This document shows positions 1 to 5,318 of a stretch of DNA of 5,318 bases, in pieces. The notes beneath the pieces are model-generated. The model ran no database searches. It was not told the origin of the DNA and worked only from the letters and a program-made list of their open reading frames with translations. The stretch covers positions 1 through 5,318 of the forward strand of contig JAAOZY010000140.1 of NCBI GenBank assembly GCA_012274205.1. The letters are read 5' to 3'. Both the position numbers and the translations under genes were made by a program. The stretch's first letter is position 1. Each line of letters starts with the position of its first letter. The DNA is from Betaproteobacteria bacterium (GTDB taxonomy: Bacteria > Pseudomonadota > Gammaproteobacteria > Burkholderiales > SG8-39).

Positions 1-1366
1 AGCGCTCCAGCTCCACCAGCTGCTGCACCAGGCGGCTCAGGCGCTGCGTGGTCGGCTTGGGCAAGGCACCCGCGGCTGCCTTGAGCGTCTTGATTTCATC
101 GGCGGCGGCACGCGCCGCCTGCACCTGGCCCGCGGCCAGCGCCTGCTCGGCGCCGTGCAGCAAGGCATGCACCTGCTGGCGCAACGCGTTGGCTTCGTGC
201 TGTGTCGCCTGGATCTGCGCCAGCCGGCGTTGCTCCACCGCTGTCATCGCGGCCTCGAAGCGGCGCGTCAGTTCGGGCGTGCGTATCGCGCGGTCCAGCG
301 CCTGCCAGCGCGCCGGCAGCTGCGCGTTGTCGATCGAGGTGCCGCCGGCGAGCTGCTCCGCTTCCAGCACCAGCCGCAGTGTGGTTTCGAGCGCGCGAAA
401 ATCCTGTTCCCAGCGCAGGATGCGCTGCTCGGCTTCGGCCAGGCGCGCCAGCGCGGCCTCGTCGCCGGCGCCCTGCGCCTCTTCGCGCAGTGCCGCGAGT
501 TCGCCGTGCAGCGTCGCCAGCGCCTCGGGCGCGGCCGATGCCGCGCTACCCAGGCCATCTATCCACGCCCCCAGCTTGCGCTCGAACTGCACTCGCGTGC
601 GCTGCTCGCCCTGCTCGCGCTCGAACCTGGCCTGGATAGCCTGGCGCGCGGCCTCGCAGCGCTGCAGGCGCGCCGCATCCGCGCTCAGATCGAGCGCCTG
701 CCAGCGGCGGTTGAGTTCGATCACGGCGCTGAGTATCGGCCCGGGCTCGGTCGCCAGCGCATCGAGCTGCGCAATCACCGCATCGGCCTCCGCGTCCTGC
801 ACCTGGCGCTGCGTTATCGCATCCAGACGCTGGCGCGCCAGCCTGGCCACGCCGTGATCCTTGTTCTTCGCCGCGTCCGCAAGCCGGCGCAGCGCCTCGG
901 GTGCGCCCACGCGCCCGGCCGCCGCCATGCGCGTTTCCGCATGCTCGCCCTGCAGGGCGAGCTCGACCAGCACCGCTTCGTCGCGCACGCCTGCGATCGC
1001 GCTGCGCCGGCGTTCTGCATCCTGCGATCGTTGCGCGACCTCGAGGCGAATCGCATCGGTGCAGCCCTCCGCCCCGAGCAGCGCCTGTGCCGCCGCGGCG
1101 TCCGGCGTCAGCGCCAGCGCCGCACCCAGTGCAGCGCCCAGCGCGCTGCGCACGGCGGCATCGGGTTCCTGTTCCCACGCCGCGGCGAGCGCCGCGAGAT
1201 CGGTGCAGCGCTGCGCCGCCGCCGCGCGCACCTCGGGCGCGGGATCACGCGCCAGCAGCTGCGCCAGTTCGACCGATTCGGCTGGCAGCGCCGCAACGCC
1301 GAGCACGCGCTGTGCCGGGTCGGCGTGCCGGTGCTGGGCGCTACGTGAAAACGGATTGGCGATCAT
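1..1366 (-). CDS. DUF349 domain-containing protein, N-terminal part (runs off the left edge)
   Basis: My translation of the minus strand gives 455 uninterrupted codons reaching the window edge, so the C-terminus is missing. The start is the ATG at 1366-1364; an in-frame TGA at 1384-1382 rules out an earlier start. Residues 1-185 look like short HEAT-like helical repeats, with phrases such as PEVRAAAAQRC (44-54) and DAAVRSALGAAL (69-80). From about residue 186 the protein becomes charged, helical and coiled-coil-like, with spaced RW motifs (221-222, 353-354) and RRFEAA (368-373), the pattern I associate with long proteobacterial DUF349 proteins. The protein has no signal peptide or membrane segment, so it is probably cytoplasmic. 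The biochemical role of the family is not established as far as I know, and I assign none. No Shine-Dalgarno sequence precedes the ATG. It is separated from tspO by 188 bases, so it may have its own promoter. Coding status is well supported; the family name rests on recognition without a profile search. Confidence 0.8.
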   Translation of the reverse strand, partial: MIANPFSRSAQHRHADPAQRVLGVAALPAESVELAQLLARDPAPEVRAAAAQRCTDLAALAAAWEQEPDAAVRSALGAALGAALALTPDAAAAQALLGAEGCTDAIRLEVAQRSQDAERRRSAIAGVRDEAVLVELALQGEHAETRMAAAGRVGAPEALRRLADAAKNKDHGVARLARQRLDAITQRQVQDAEADAVIAQLDALATEPGPILSAVIELNRRWQALDLSADAARLQRCEAARQAIQARFEREQGEQRTRVQFERKLGAWIDGLGSAASAAPEALATLHGELAALREEAQGAGDEAALARLAEAEQRILRWEQDFRALETTLRLVLEAEQLAGGTSIDNAQLPARWQALDRAIRTPELTRRFEAAMTAVEQRRLAQIQATQHEANALRQQVHALLHGAEQALAAGQVQAARAAADEIKTLKAAAGALPKPTTQRLSRLVQQLVELER

Positions 1367-1451
1367 GTGTGTTGGCGAAGTTCAGGGCGGCGGACGCTGC
1401 GGCAGCAGGCTGTTTGAAGAATATGTGGATCCCGGCAACGTGATGGTAACC

Positions 1452-1468
1452 AAAAAGCGGCAATGCCG
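1452..1468 (-). terminator. Weak candidate intrinsic terminator downstream of tspO
   Basis: Read on the minus strand, a 4-bp GC stem (CGGC/GCCG, 1468-1465 with 1461-1458) around a 3-base loop is followed by CTTTTT (1457-1452). It lies about 87 bases beyond the tspO stop and upstream of the DUF349 start, a sensible place to end the four-gene transcript. The stem is short, so function is doubtful. Confidence 0.25.
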
Positions 1469-1554
1469 GTGGATAAATCGATTCCGCGCAAGGACCAGGC
1501 TGCGCTGTCGCTGCCGATATTGCAATCCGCGTGTCCTACTCTGAATCACTTGGT

Positions 1555-2040
1555 TTAATTCAGCCGCCAGATCGCGGCGTTCAGAACCGCAGCGAAGCCG
1601 ACCCAGGCCGCATAGGGAAGCAGCAGCATGCCGGCAACGCGATCGCGCCGCCAGAATACCGCGCTGGTCGCGATGATCGCCAGCAGCAGGACCAGTATCT
1701 CGACCAGGGCGGCGCCGATCGAACGCATGCCGAAGAACAGCAGCGACCAGCCGAGGTTCAGCGTCAGCTGCAGCGCGAACAACGCCATCTCCGCGCGTGC
1801 GTGGCGCAGGCCGCCGCGCCGCCATATCCTCCAGGCGGAGAACGCCATCATGAAAAACAGCGCACTCCACACCGGCGCGAACACCCAGTCGGGCGGATTG
1901 AACGCGGGCTTGGCCAGCGTCCGGTACCAGCTGCCGACGCTGGTAGCGGTCGCCGCTGCACCGAGGGCGGAAACGCCGAGGCAGAGCGCGAGAAAGCCGA
2001 TGAAACCGAGAGAGTCGCGCCGGCCGGGCAGCGCGCTCAC
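1555..2040 (-). CDS. tspO: TspO/MBR family membrane protein (tryptophan-rich sensory protein)
   Basis: This is a 161-residue protein, the usual length of bacterial TspO. The family signature is clear: WY (38-39), KPAFNPPDWVFAPVW (44-58), QLTLNLGWSLLFFG (91-104), LPY (141-143), W146 and VLN (152-154), ending WRLN. Five hydrophobic helices lie at roughly 12-32, 53-73, 85-104, 108-128 and 135-157, matching the five-helix fold. Bacterial homologues bind porphyrins and related ligands in the membrane and have been linked to tetrapyrrole handling, oxidative stress and regulation; which applies here is unknown. The start is the GTG at 2040-2038. It overlaps the TGA of the upstream ankyrin gene as GTGA, and no Shine-Dalgarno sequence is visible, so translational coupling is likely. 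It appears to be the last gene of the hydrolase-GST-ankyrin-tspO run. Family assignment is firm; ligand and physiological role are not. Confidence 0.95.
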   Translation of the reverse strand: MSALPGRRDSLGFIGFLALCLGVSALGAAATATSVGSWYRTLAKPAFNPPDWVFAPVWSALFFMMAFSAWRIWRRGGLRHARAEMALFALQLTLNLGWSLLFFGMRSIGAALVEILVLLLAIIATSAVFWRRDRVAGMLLLPYAAWVGFAAVLNAAIWRLN

Positions 2041-2606
2041 TTGCGCGGCTTGAGGAAGGTCACGACGTTCGATCCGGGCGCGTTCTTGGTTTCACAGCTG
2101 CCTTCGCCCACGCCGGCTTCGCGTTCGGCTTCGTGCAACAGGTTGATCACATCGACGTAATGCTTCTCCTTGACCATCATCAGCGCCGTGCGGCCGCCTT
2201 CGTTGCGCGCCAATACGTCCGCGCCCGCGCGCAGCAGGGTTTCCACCACAGCCGTCTCGCCATAGCCCGCGGCGAGCATCAGGGGGCGCACGCCAAAGCC
2301 GATGGTCGCCTCCACGTTCGCGCCGGCGCCGATCAGGGCCTGCGCCACCTCGGCAAAGCCGCGATCGAGATCCGCGTTGTAGACCGCTTTCATCAGCGCG
2401 CCCCAGCCGCGTTCATCGGCCGCGTTCACGTCCGCGCCCGCATCGATCAGGGCTGTCACCAGATCCAGCCTGCCGGCATGGGCGGCCAGCATCAGCGCGG
2501 TGGCGCCGTCGCTGTCGCGCGCGTTGCAATCGGCTCCCGCGGCGAGCAGCCTGCGCACGCGCTCGGCGTCACCGGCGCTCAGGGCATCGAGCAGGTTTTC
2601 GGGCAT
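2037..2606 (-). CDS. Ankyrin repeat protein, five repeats
   Basis: This 189-residue protein is built almost wholly of ankyrin repeats, at about 2-31, 34-66, 67-103, 105-136 and 138-160. The typical repeat elements are visible: TALMLAAHAG (36-45), AGADVNAAD (56-64), PLMLAAGYGE (108-117) and AGADV (127-131). Repeat 3 carries about four extra residues (NADLDRGF, 77-84). A charged, low-structure tail follows residue 161. No signal peptide or membrane helix is seen, so it is probably a cytoplasmic protein-binding scaffold; the partner is unknown. Small ankyrin proteins like this occur in many proteobacteria and need not be effectors. The start is well fixed: ATG at 2606-2604 is preceded by GGAGGT (2616-2611) four bases upstream. 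Its stop overlaps the tspO start (GTGA), and the GST gene ends 51 bases upstream. This points to co-expression with tspO, though the shared function is inference. Confidence 0.93.
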   Translation of the reverse strand: MPENLLDALSAGDAERVRRLLAAGADCNARDSDGATALMLAAHAGRLDLVTALIDAGADVNAADERGWGALMKAVYNADLDRGFAEVAQALIGAGANVEATIGFGVRPLMLAAGYGETAVVETLLRAGADVLARNEGGRTALMMVKEKHYVDVINLLHEAEREAGVGEGSCETKNAPGSNVVTFLKPRK

Positions 2607-2610
2607 GCCT

Positions 2611-2616
2611 ACCTCC
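2611..2616 (-). promoter_or_regulatory. Shine-Dalgarno sequence of the ankyrin gene
   Basis: GGAGGT on the minus strand, four bases before the ATG, is the strongest ribosome binding site in the window. It suggests the ankyrin gene is translated independently of the GST gene upstream. Confidence 0.8.
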
Positions 2617-2657
2617 GTCAGTTCATTTCAATGGAAACAATTCCGTCGCTGGCGTAA

Positions 2658-3386
2658 TTATGCATCAAGCTCGGGATAGCGCCGGAATATGCCTTCGTTG
2701 TTGAACGCCAGCCGCCGCCCCGATGCGCCATAGCGCCGGATGCGCGGGCGGGCGAAGACTTCATCGTGCAGCGCGCGCAGGCGCGGACAGGCGCGCAGCG
2801 CCGTTCGCGCCGCCGCCGGGAAGGCGTAGCGCAGTCCCGCGATGACCTGGGCCATGGACAGGTCGGCATAACTGAGGCACTTGCCGGCCAGCCACTTGCC
2901 GCCGTCCGGATTGCGCTCGATCACGCGCTCGAAGTAGCCGAGGAATTTGGGCAGGCGCTGCGCCAGGAATTCGCGGCTGCGGCGCCGGGCCGCGCTCTTC
3001 TGCTGCTCGTAATAGAGCCCGGCACCGAGGGGATGGTGCGTGTCGTGGATTTCGAGCACGAAGTCGGCCAGGGTCAGCTGCAGCTGCTGCGTCCACAGCC
3101 GGCCGGCCGCGTCGCGCGCCACCAATCCCAGTCGCGGGCCGAGGAACTGCAGGATGTTCGCGGTCTGTCCGATCAGCCTGCGGCCGGCCTTCAGGAACGG
3201 CGGTGCGAATGGCGGGCGAATAATGTCGCTGCCGTCGAGAAATTTCATCATCGCCGGCACGCCGCCGCCCTGCTCTTCGGGCAGGAGCGCGACATCGACA
3301 TACTCCGCCGCGCCTTCCTCCAGCGCGAGGCGCACGAATTCGCCGCGCCCCTGGATGCCCGGCCAGTAATAGAGTTCGTAGATCAT
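2658..3386 (-). CDS. Glutathione S-transferase family protein
   Basis: This 242-residue protein has the two-domain GST layout. The thioredoxin-like N-terminal domain covers about residues 2-88. It contains YYWPGIQGRGEFVRLAL (6-22), in which Tyr6 or Tyr7 sits where Tyr-type GSTs place the catalytic residue. A proline-rich turn PPFAPPFL (58-65) follows, in the cis-proline region, then GQTANILQFLG (73-83), matching the glutathione gamma-glutamyl binding segment. The helical C-terminal domain carries WLAGKCLSYADL (165-176), with the Ser172-x-x-Asp175 capping motif of GSTs. The ending GIFRRYPELDA looks complete. It likely conjugates glutathione to electrophiles or acts in related thiol chemistry in the cytoplasm; the substrate is unknown. 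Its ATG (3386-3384) overlaps the hydrolase TGA as ATGA with no clear Shine-Dalgarno sequence, suggesting coupled translation. The family is firm; the exact GST class is uncertain. Confidence 0.92.
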   Translation of the reverse strand: MIYELYYWPGIQGRGEFVRLALEEGAAEYVDVALLPEEQGGGVPAMMKFLDGSDIIRPPFAPPFLKAGRRLIGQTANILQFLGPRLGLVARDAAGRLWTQQLQLTLADFVLEIHDTHHPLGAGLYYEQQKSAARRRSREFLAQRLPKFLGYFERVIERNPDGGKWLAGKCLSYADLSMAQVIAGLRYAFPAAARTALRACPRLRALHDEVFARPRIRRYGASGRRLAFNNEGIFRRYPELDA

Positions 3387-4186
3387 GCCTGCGCGAAGAA
3401 GCGGGTCAGCGCGTCGGCCGTCTCCCGCGGCTTCTCGATCCAGAAAAAGTGCGCCGCATCCTCCAGCAGCACGAGCTGGGCACCGGGAATGCGGCTCGCG
3501 ATCAGGCGCGAATTCCCCGGCGGGATCAGCGCATCGCCCTCACCGGTGATCACCAAGGTCGGCACCTCGATGCGCGCCAGGTCGGCGCAGGCGTCGAACG
3601 CGTCGATCGCATCGAGATGTCCGCGCACTGCATGCGGCGGCGTCGGATTCCGGTTGACCAGGTCGAACAGGCCGTCGATCACCGCCCGCTGGCTTTCGCG
3701 GAAGTGCGGCATGTAGTAAGCCTCCTCCTGGCGCCGCGCGACTTCGCGCGCGTCCATGCCGGCGCCGGGGACCAGCCGCAACAGCTCGCCGATGCGCTTT
3801 TCCGGCGCAATCGAGCCGCGGCCGCAGTGGGTGCAGCCCAGGGCGAGGCCGTGCACCGAGTCCGGATGCCGCGTGGCCAGTCGCTGCGCGATCATCCCGC
3901 CCATGGAGACGCCGAACACATGCGCGCAGGGCAGGCCCAGCCCGGCGATCACCCCGGCGCAATCGTCGGCAAACGCCTCGATGCTGTAGCCGTCCTTCGG
4001 CTTGTCGGAGTCGCCGGTGCCGCGGTTGTCCATCAGGATCAGCTGGAAGCGCTCGGCCAGCGGCTCGAGCACGCCCTCCAGCCACACCACATGGCTGCGG
4101 CGAAAACCGTTGATCATGAGCAGCGGCGGTCCCGCGCCGCGCGTTTCGTAGGCGATGGCGACGGCGCCCGCATTGAGTTTCGGCAT
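3383..4186 (-). CDS. Alpha/beta-fold hydrolase
   Basis: This 267-residue serine hydrolase has a complete visible triad: Ser94 in the nucleophile elbow GVSMGG (92-97), Asp218 in GEGDALIPP (215-223) and His246 in DAAHFFWIEKP (243-253). The DNRGTGDSDKP segment (53-63) and the run HVFGVSMGGMIAQ (89-101) are typical of the family that includes 3-oxoadipate enol-lactonase-like and esterase-like enzymes. The usual HG near the oxyanion hole is NG here (26-27). The cap region spans roughly 118-200. No signal peptide is seen, so it should be cytoplasmic; the substrate cannot be told. The frame stays open far upstream across lapG, but ATG 4186-4184 is chosen because AAGGA lies seven bases before it and family members begin near this point. 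An alternative ATG 15 codons upstream (4231-4229) falls inside a -10-like box. It is the probable first gene of the four-gene minus-strand operon. Confidence 0.93.
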   Translation of the reverse strand: MPKLNAGAVAIAYETRGAGPPLLMINGFRRSHVVWLEGVLEPLAERFQLILMDNRGTGDSDKPKDGYSIEAFADDCAGVIAGLGLPCAHVFGVSMGGMIAQRLATRHPDSVHGLALGCTHCGRGSIAPEKRIGELLRLVPGAGMDAREVARRQEEAYYMPHFRESQRAVIDGLFDLVNRNPTPPHAVRGHLDAIDAFDACADLARIEVPTLVITGEGDALIPPGNSRLIASRIPGAQLVLLEDAAHFFWIEKPRETADALTRFFAQA

Positions 4187-4193
4187 GGGTGTT

Positions 4194-4198
4194 TCCTT
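4194..4198 (-). promoter_or_regulatory. Shine-Dalgarno sequence of the hydrolase gene
   Basis: AAGGA on the minus strand, seven bases before the ATG at 4186, decides this start over the upstream in-frame ATGs. Confidence 0.65.
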
Positions 4199-4229
4199 TT
4201 CGATTGCGCGCATGGCAGCCAGAAAATCC

Positions 4230-4235
4230 ATTGTA
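4230..4235 (-). promoter_or_regulatory. Candidate -10 box for the hydrolase operon
   Basis: Read on the minus strand this is TACAAT, one base from TATAAT. A start about seven bases downstream would give a leader of roughly 37 bases carrying the AAGGA site. No good -35 hexamer is visible at 16-18 bases, where the sequence is very GC-rich, so the call is tentative. Confidence 0.35.
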
Positions 4236-4264
4236 CCTGCGGCGGCGCCGCGCTGCCGCGATTG

Positions 4265-4375
4265 AGAGTCCGTAACAAAAGTCCTTATGTTGCGGGCTGA
4301 ATTAGGGGAGCACGAGGGGAGACGCCCCGGAGGAAGTCCCCTTGGGGGATATCCCCTCGTCTTGTTACAGACTCT
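4265..4375. repeat. Nested inverted repeat between hydrolase and lapG (possible MITE-like element)
   Basis: The outer arms 4265-4278 and 4362-4375 pair at 13 of 14 positions (AGAGTCCGTAACAA against TTGTTACAGACTCT). Inside them, 4312-4328 pairs with 4344-4360 at 14 of 17 positions, including nine perfect pairs (ACGAGGGGA/TCCCCTCGT) and CCCC/GGGG next to a 15-base loop. On the left about 33 unpaired bases separate outer and inner arms; on the right only one. A competing small hairpin, CCCC-TT-GGGG, lies at 4338-4347. Long terminal inverted repeats around a short non-coding core resemble a miniature inverted-repeat element, but I see no clear target-site duplication. It could also be a regulatory RNA or DNA structure. 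The pairing is directly visible; the nature of the element is inference. Confidence 0.55.
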
Positions 4376-4378
4376 GAG

Positions 4379-4384
4379 TACAAT
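4379..4384 (+). promoter_or_regulatory. Candidate -10 box for lapG, possibly leaderless
   Basis: TACAAT ends six bases before the ATG at 4391, so transcription starting at the usual distance would begin on or next to the start codon. The absence of any Shine-Dalgarno sequence before lapG fits a leaderless transcript. There is no convincing -35; the TTGTTA at 4362-4367, inside the inverted repeat, is too close (11-base spacer). Confidence 0.35.
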
Positions 4385-4390
4385 CACGTG

Positions 4391-5095
4391 ATGCTTCCGC
4401 CCATGCCCATGCCACCGCGCCGCCTCGCGTCTTTGCTGCTGATCGCGATCGCCGCCGGCATCGCGCTGGCGGCGGCGCAGGGCCTCGGCTTTTCGCGCAG
4501 CGTCACCCCGGGGCTGGTGCAGCGCTACGCGGCAAGATTCGGACCGGAGGTGCCGCCGCGCATCGGCGGCTGGCAGGCGTTCGTGCGCTCGGTCCCGCCC
4601 GAGCCGCGTCCGGACGCCGCCGGCGAACTGCGGCTGCTCGGCGCGGTGAATGCGTTTTTCAACCGCCTGCCCTTCCTCAGCGATCAGGCGCATTGGGGCG
4701 TGGAGGACTACTGGGCGACGCCGGCCGAAGCGGTGGCGAGCAACGGTGCCGATTGCGAGGATTTTTCCATTGCCAAGTACTTTGCGCTGAAGGAGCTGGG
4801 GGTGCCGATCCAGCGCCTCCGGATCACCTACGTGAAGGCGGTGCGGCTGAACCAGGCGCATATGGTGCTCGCCTACTATCGCGAACCGAATGCGATGCCG
4901 CTGATTCTCGACAATCTGGAAAATTCGGTCATGCCGGCATCGGCGCGCCCCGACCTGATACCGGTCTACAGTTTCAACGACGAGGATCTGCTGATCGAGC
5001 GCCAGGGCCGGCGCGGCGCCAGCGCCGGCAGTTCGCTGCAGATCCGCTTGTGGCGCGCGCTGCTGGAAAAGCTGGAAAGGGAACTGCAGTACTGA
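4391..5095 (+). CDS. lapG: LapG-like periplasmic cysteine protease (transglutaminase-like, bacterial C93 family)
   Basis: This 234-residue protein (235 if the preceding GTG at 4388 is used) begins with a basic stretch and a hydrophobic segment (about 10-30), a signal peptide or anchor for export to the periplasm. The papain/transglutaminase-type triad is Cys122 in NGADCEDF, His157 in LNQAHMVLAYY and Asp174 in LILDNL, spaced 35 and 17 residues apart. Asp121 and Glu123, beside the cysteine, match the acidic residues that bind calcium in LapG. PVYSFN (191-196) near the end is also typical. LapG cleaves the N-terminal region of a large LapA-type adhesin, releasing it from the outer membrane and dispersing biofilm. 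LapD holds LapG back when c-di-GMP is high. lapD follows 40 bases downstream, strongly supporting the call. No Shine-Dalgarno sequence precedes the cluster of possible starts (4388, 4391, 4403, 4409), so the exact start is uncertain. Confidence 0.93.
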   Translation: MLPPMPMPPRRLASLLLIAIAAGIALAAAQGLGFSRSVTPGLVQRYAARFGPEVPPRIGGWQAFVRSVPPEPRPDAAGELRLLGAVNAFFNRLPFLSDQAHWGVEDYWATPAEAVASNGADCEDFSIAKYFALKELGVPIQRLRITYVKAVRLNQAHMVLAYYREPNAMPLILDNLENSVMPASARPDLIPVYSFNDEDLLIERQGRRGASAGSSLQIRLWRALLEKLERELQY

Positions 5096-5123
5096 ACCGC
5101 ACCAATGTGAATGCTATGCTTCC

Positions 5124-5128
5124 GGGGA
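5124..5128 (+). promoter_or_regulatory. Shine-Dalgarno sequence of lapD
   Basis: GGGGA seven bases before the ATG at 5136 is a plausible ribosome binding site and supports that start. Confidence 0.5.
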
Positions 5129-5135
5129 ACCGATC

Positions 5136-5318
5136 ATGACGCTATTCAGACAATTATTTCTCGGCGCTTCGCTGCTGTTCCTGCTGGTGCTGGCAGGCGT
5201 TGAAGCGGTCTACCTCGGCAATTCGCGCCTCTCTCTGCAGCAGCAGCTCGAATCGCATTCGCAGGACGCGGCGACTTCGCTGTCGCTGTGGCTGGCGACG
5301 CCCAAGCCGTTCGAGGAC
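5136..5318 (+). CDS. lapD: LapD-like c-di-GMP receptor, N-terminal part (runs off the right edge)
   Basis: Only the first 61 codons are present. They begin MTLFRQLFLG, continue as a hydrophobic helix (about 5-27), and then enter a periplasmic region containing ESHSQDAATSLSLWL (39-53). This closely resembles the start of LapD, where one membrane helix leads into the periplasmic LapD/MoxY-type domain that binds LapG. The missing part should contain a second membrane helix, a HAMP segment and degenerate GGDEF and EAL domains; c-di-GMP binding to the EAL domain drives LapG capture. Other GGDEF-EAL membrane proteins share this N-terminal domain, so the name leans partly on the neighbour: lapG ends 40 bases upstream on the same strand, the usual lapG-lapD order. 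A GGGGA ribosome site supports the start. Whether the downstream domains are degenerate, as LapD requires, cannot be seen. Confidence 0.87.
   Translation, partial: MTLFRQLFLGASLLFLLVLAGVEAVYLGNSRLSLQQQLESHSQDAATSLSLWLATPKPFED

Noticed and set aside
101..119. GC palindrome GGCGGCG...CGCCGCC inside the DUF349 gene
   Set aside because: It encodes an Ala/Arg-rich helix in the coding frame, and codon composition explains it.
155..1348. A 397-codon open frame on the plus strand opposite the DUF349 gene
   Set aside because: Its product is rich in Arg, Ala and Gln with no recognisable domain, and it is antisense to a well-formed protein. GC-rich genes often leave the opposite strand free of stops.
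1442..1543. Short 33-codon frame (begins MVTKKRQ) on the plus strand in the gap between tspO and the DUF349 gene
   Set aside because: No ribosome binding site is seen, the composition is Arg/Cys-rich and nothing is recognisable; a chance frame is more likely.
2607..2657. Promoter or terminator in the 51-base GST-ankyrin gap
   Set aside because: Only a 4-bp TTTC/GAAA hairpin and the Shine-Dalgarno sequence are visible; there is no T-run and no convincing -35/-10 pair.
2133..3716. Plus-strand open frames opposite the ankyrin, GST and hydrolase genes
   Set aside because: The products have shadow composition and no motifs, while the minus-strand proteins show complete family signatures.
4312..4360. 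Inner stem-loop read as a rho-independent terminator
   Set aside because: There is no T-run on either strand, and it lies between two divergent gene starts where no transcript is expected to end.
4187..4861. N-terminal extension of the hydrolase frame to a start at 4861
   Set aside because: The extension runs antisense to lapG and has no family resemblance. A Shine-Dalgarno sequence at 4194-4198 supports the start at 4186.

Overview
The window is GC-rich, densely packed DNA with very short intergenic gaps. It looks like a chromosomal segment of a Beta- or Gammaproteobacterium. The lapG-lapD pair, a TspO homologue and a long DUF349 protein all fit those classes; the sequence alone does not settle genus or family. 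Most long open frames opposite or overlapping the genes below are by-products of GC-rich codon usage.

Layout: the left 4.2 kb is read entirely on the minus strand. From right to left it holds an alpha/beta hydrolase (3383-4186), a glutathione S-transferase-like protein (2658-3386), a five-repeat ankyrin protein (2037-2606) and a TspO/MBR membrane protein (1555-2040). Hydrolase/GST and ankyrin/TspO are joined by 4-base stop/start overlaps (ATGA and GTGA), and 51 bases separate GST from ankyrin, so the four genes are probably one operon. After a 188-base gap with a weak possible terminator comes the N-terminal 455 codons of a DUF349 protein (1-1366), which runs off the left edge.

The right end is read on the plus strand: lapG (4391-5095), a periplasmic cysteine protease, followed 40 bases later by the first 61 codons of lapD (5136-5318). 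In the known Lap system, LapD is an inner-membrane c-di-GMP receptor that holds LapG when c-di-GMP is high. When c-di-GMP falls, LapG is released and cuts a large surface adhesin, so the cell leaves the biofilm. No adhesin gene lies in the window.

The divergent region between hydrolase and lapG (4187-4390) is the least ordinary part. It contains a nested inverted repeat of about 111 bases (4265-4375), a TACAAT -10-like box facing each gene, and a perfect 10-base palindrome over the lapG start codon. lapG has no visible Shine-Dalgarno sequence and could be leaderless. The nested repeat may be a small non-autonomous mobile element or a regulatory structure; copy number in the genome would decide. 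I found no tRNA, rRNA, CRISPR array, recognised insertion sequence or clearly novel gene system.
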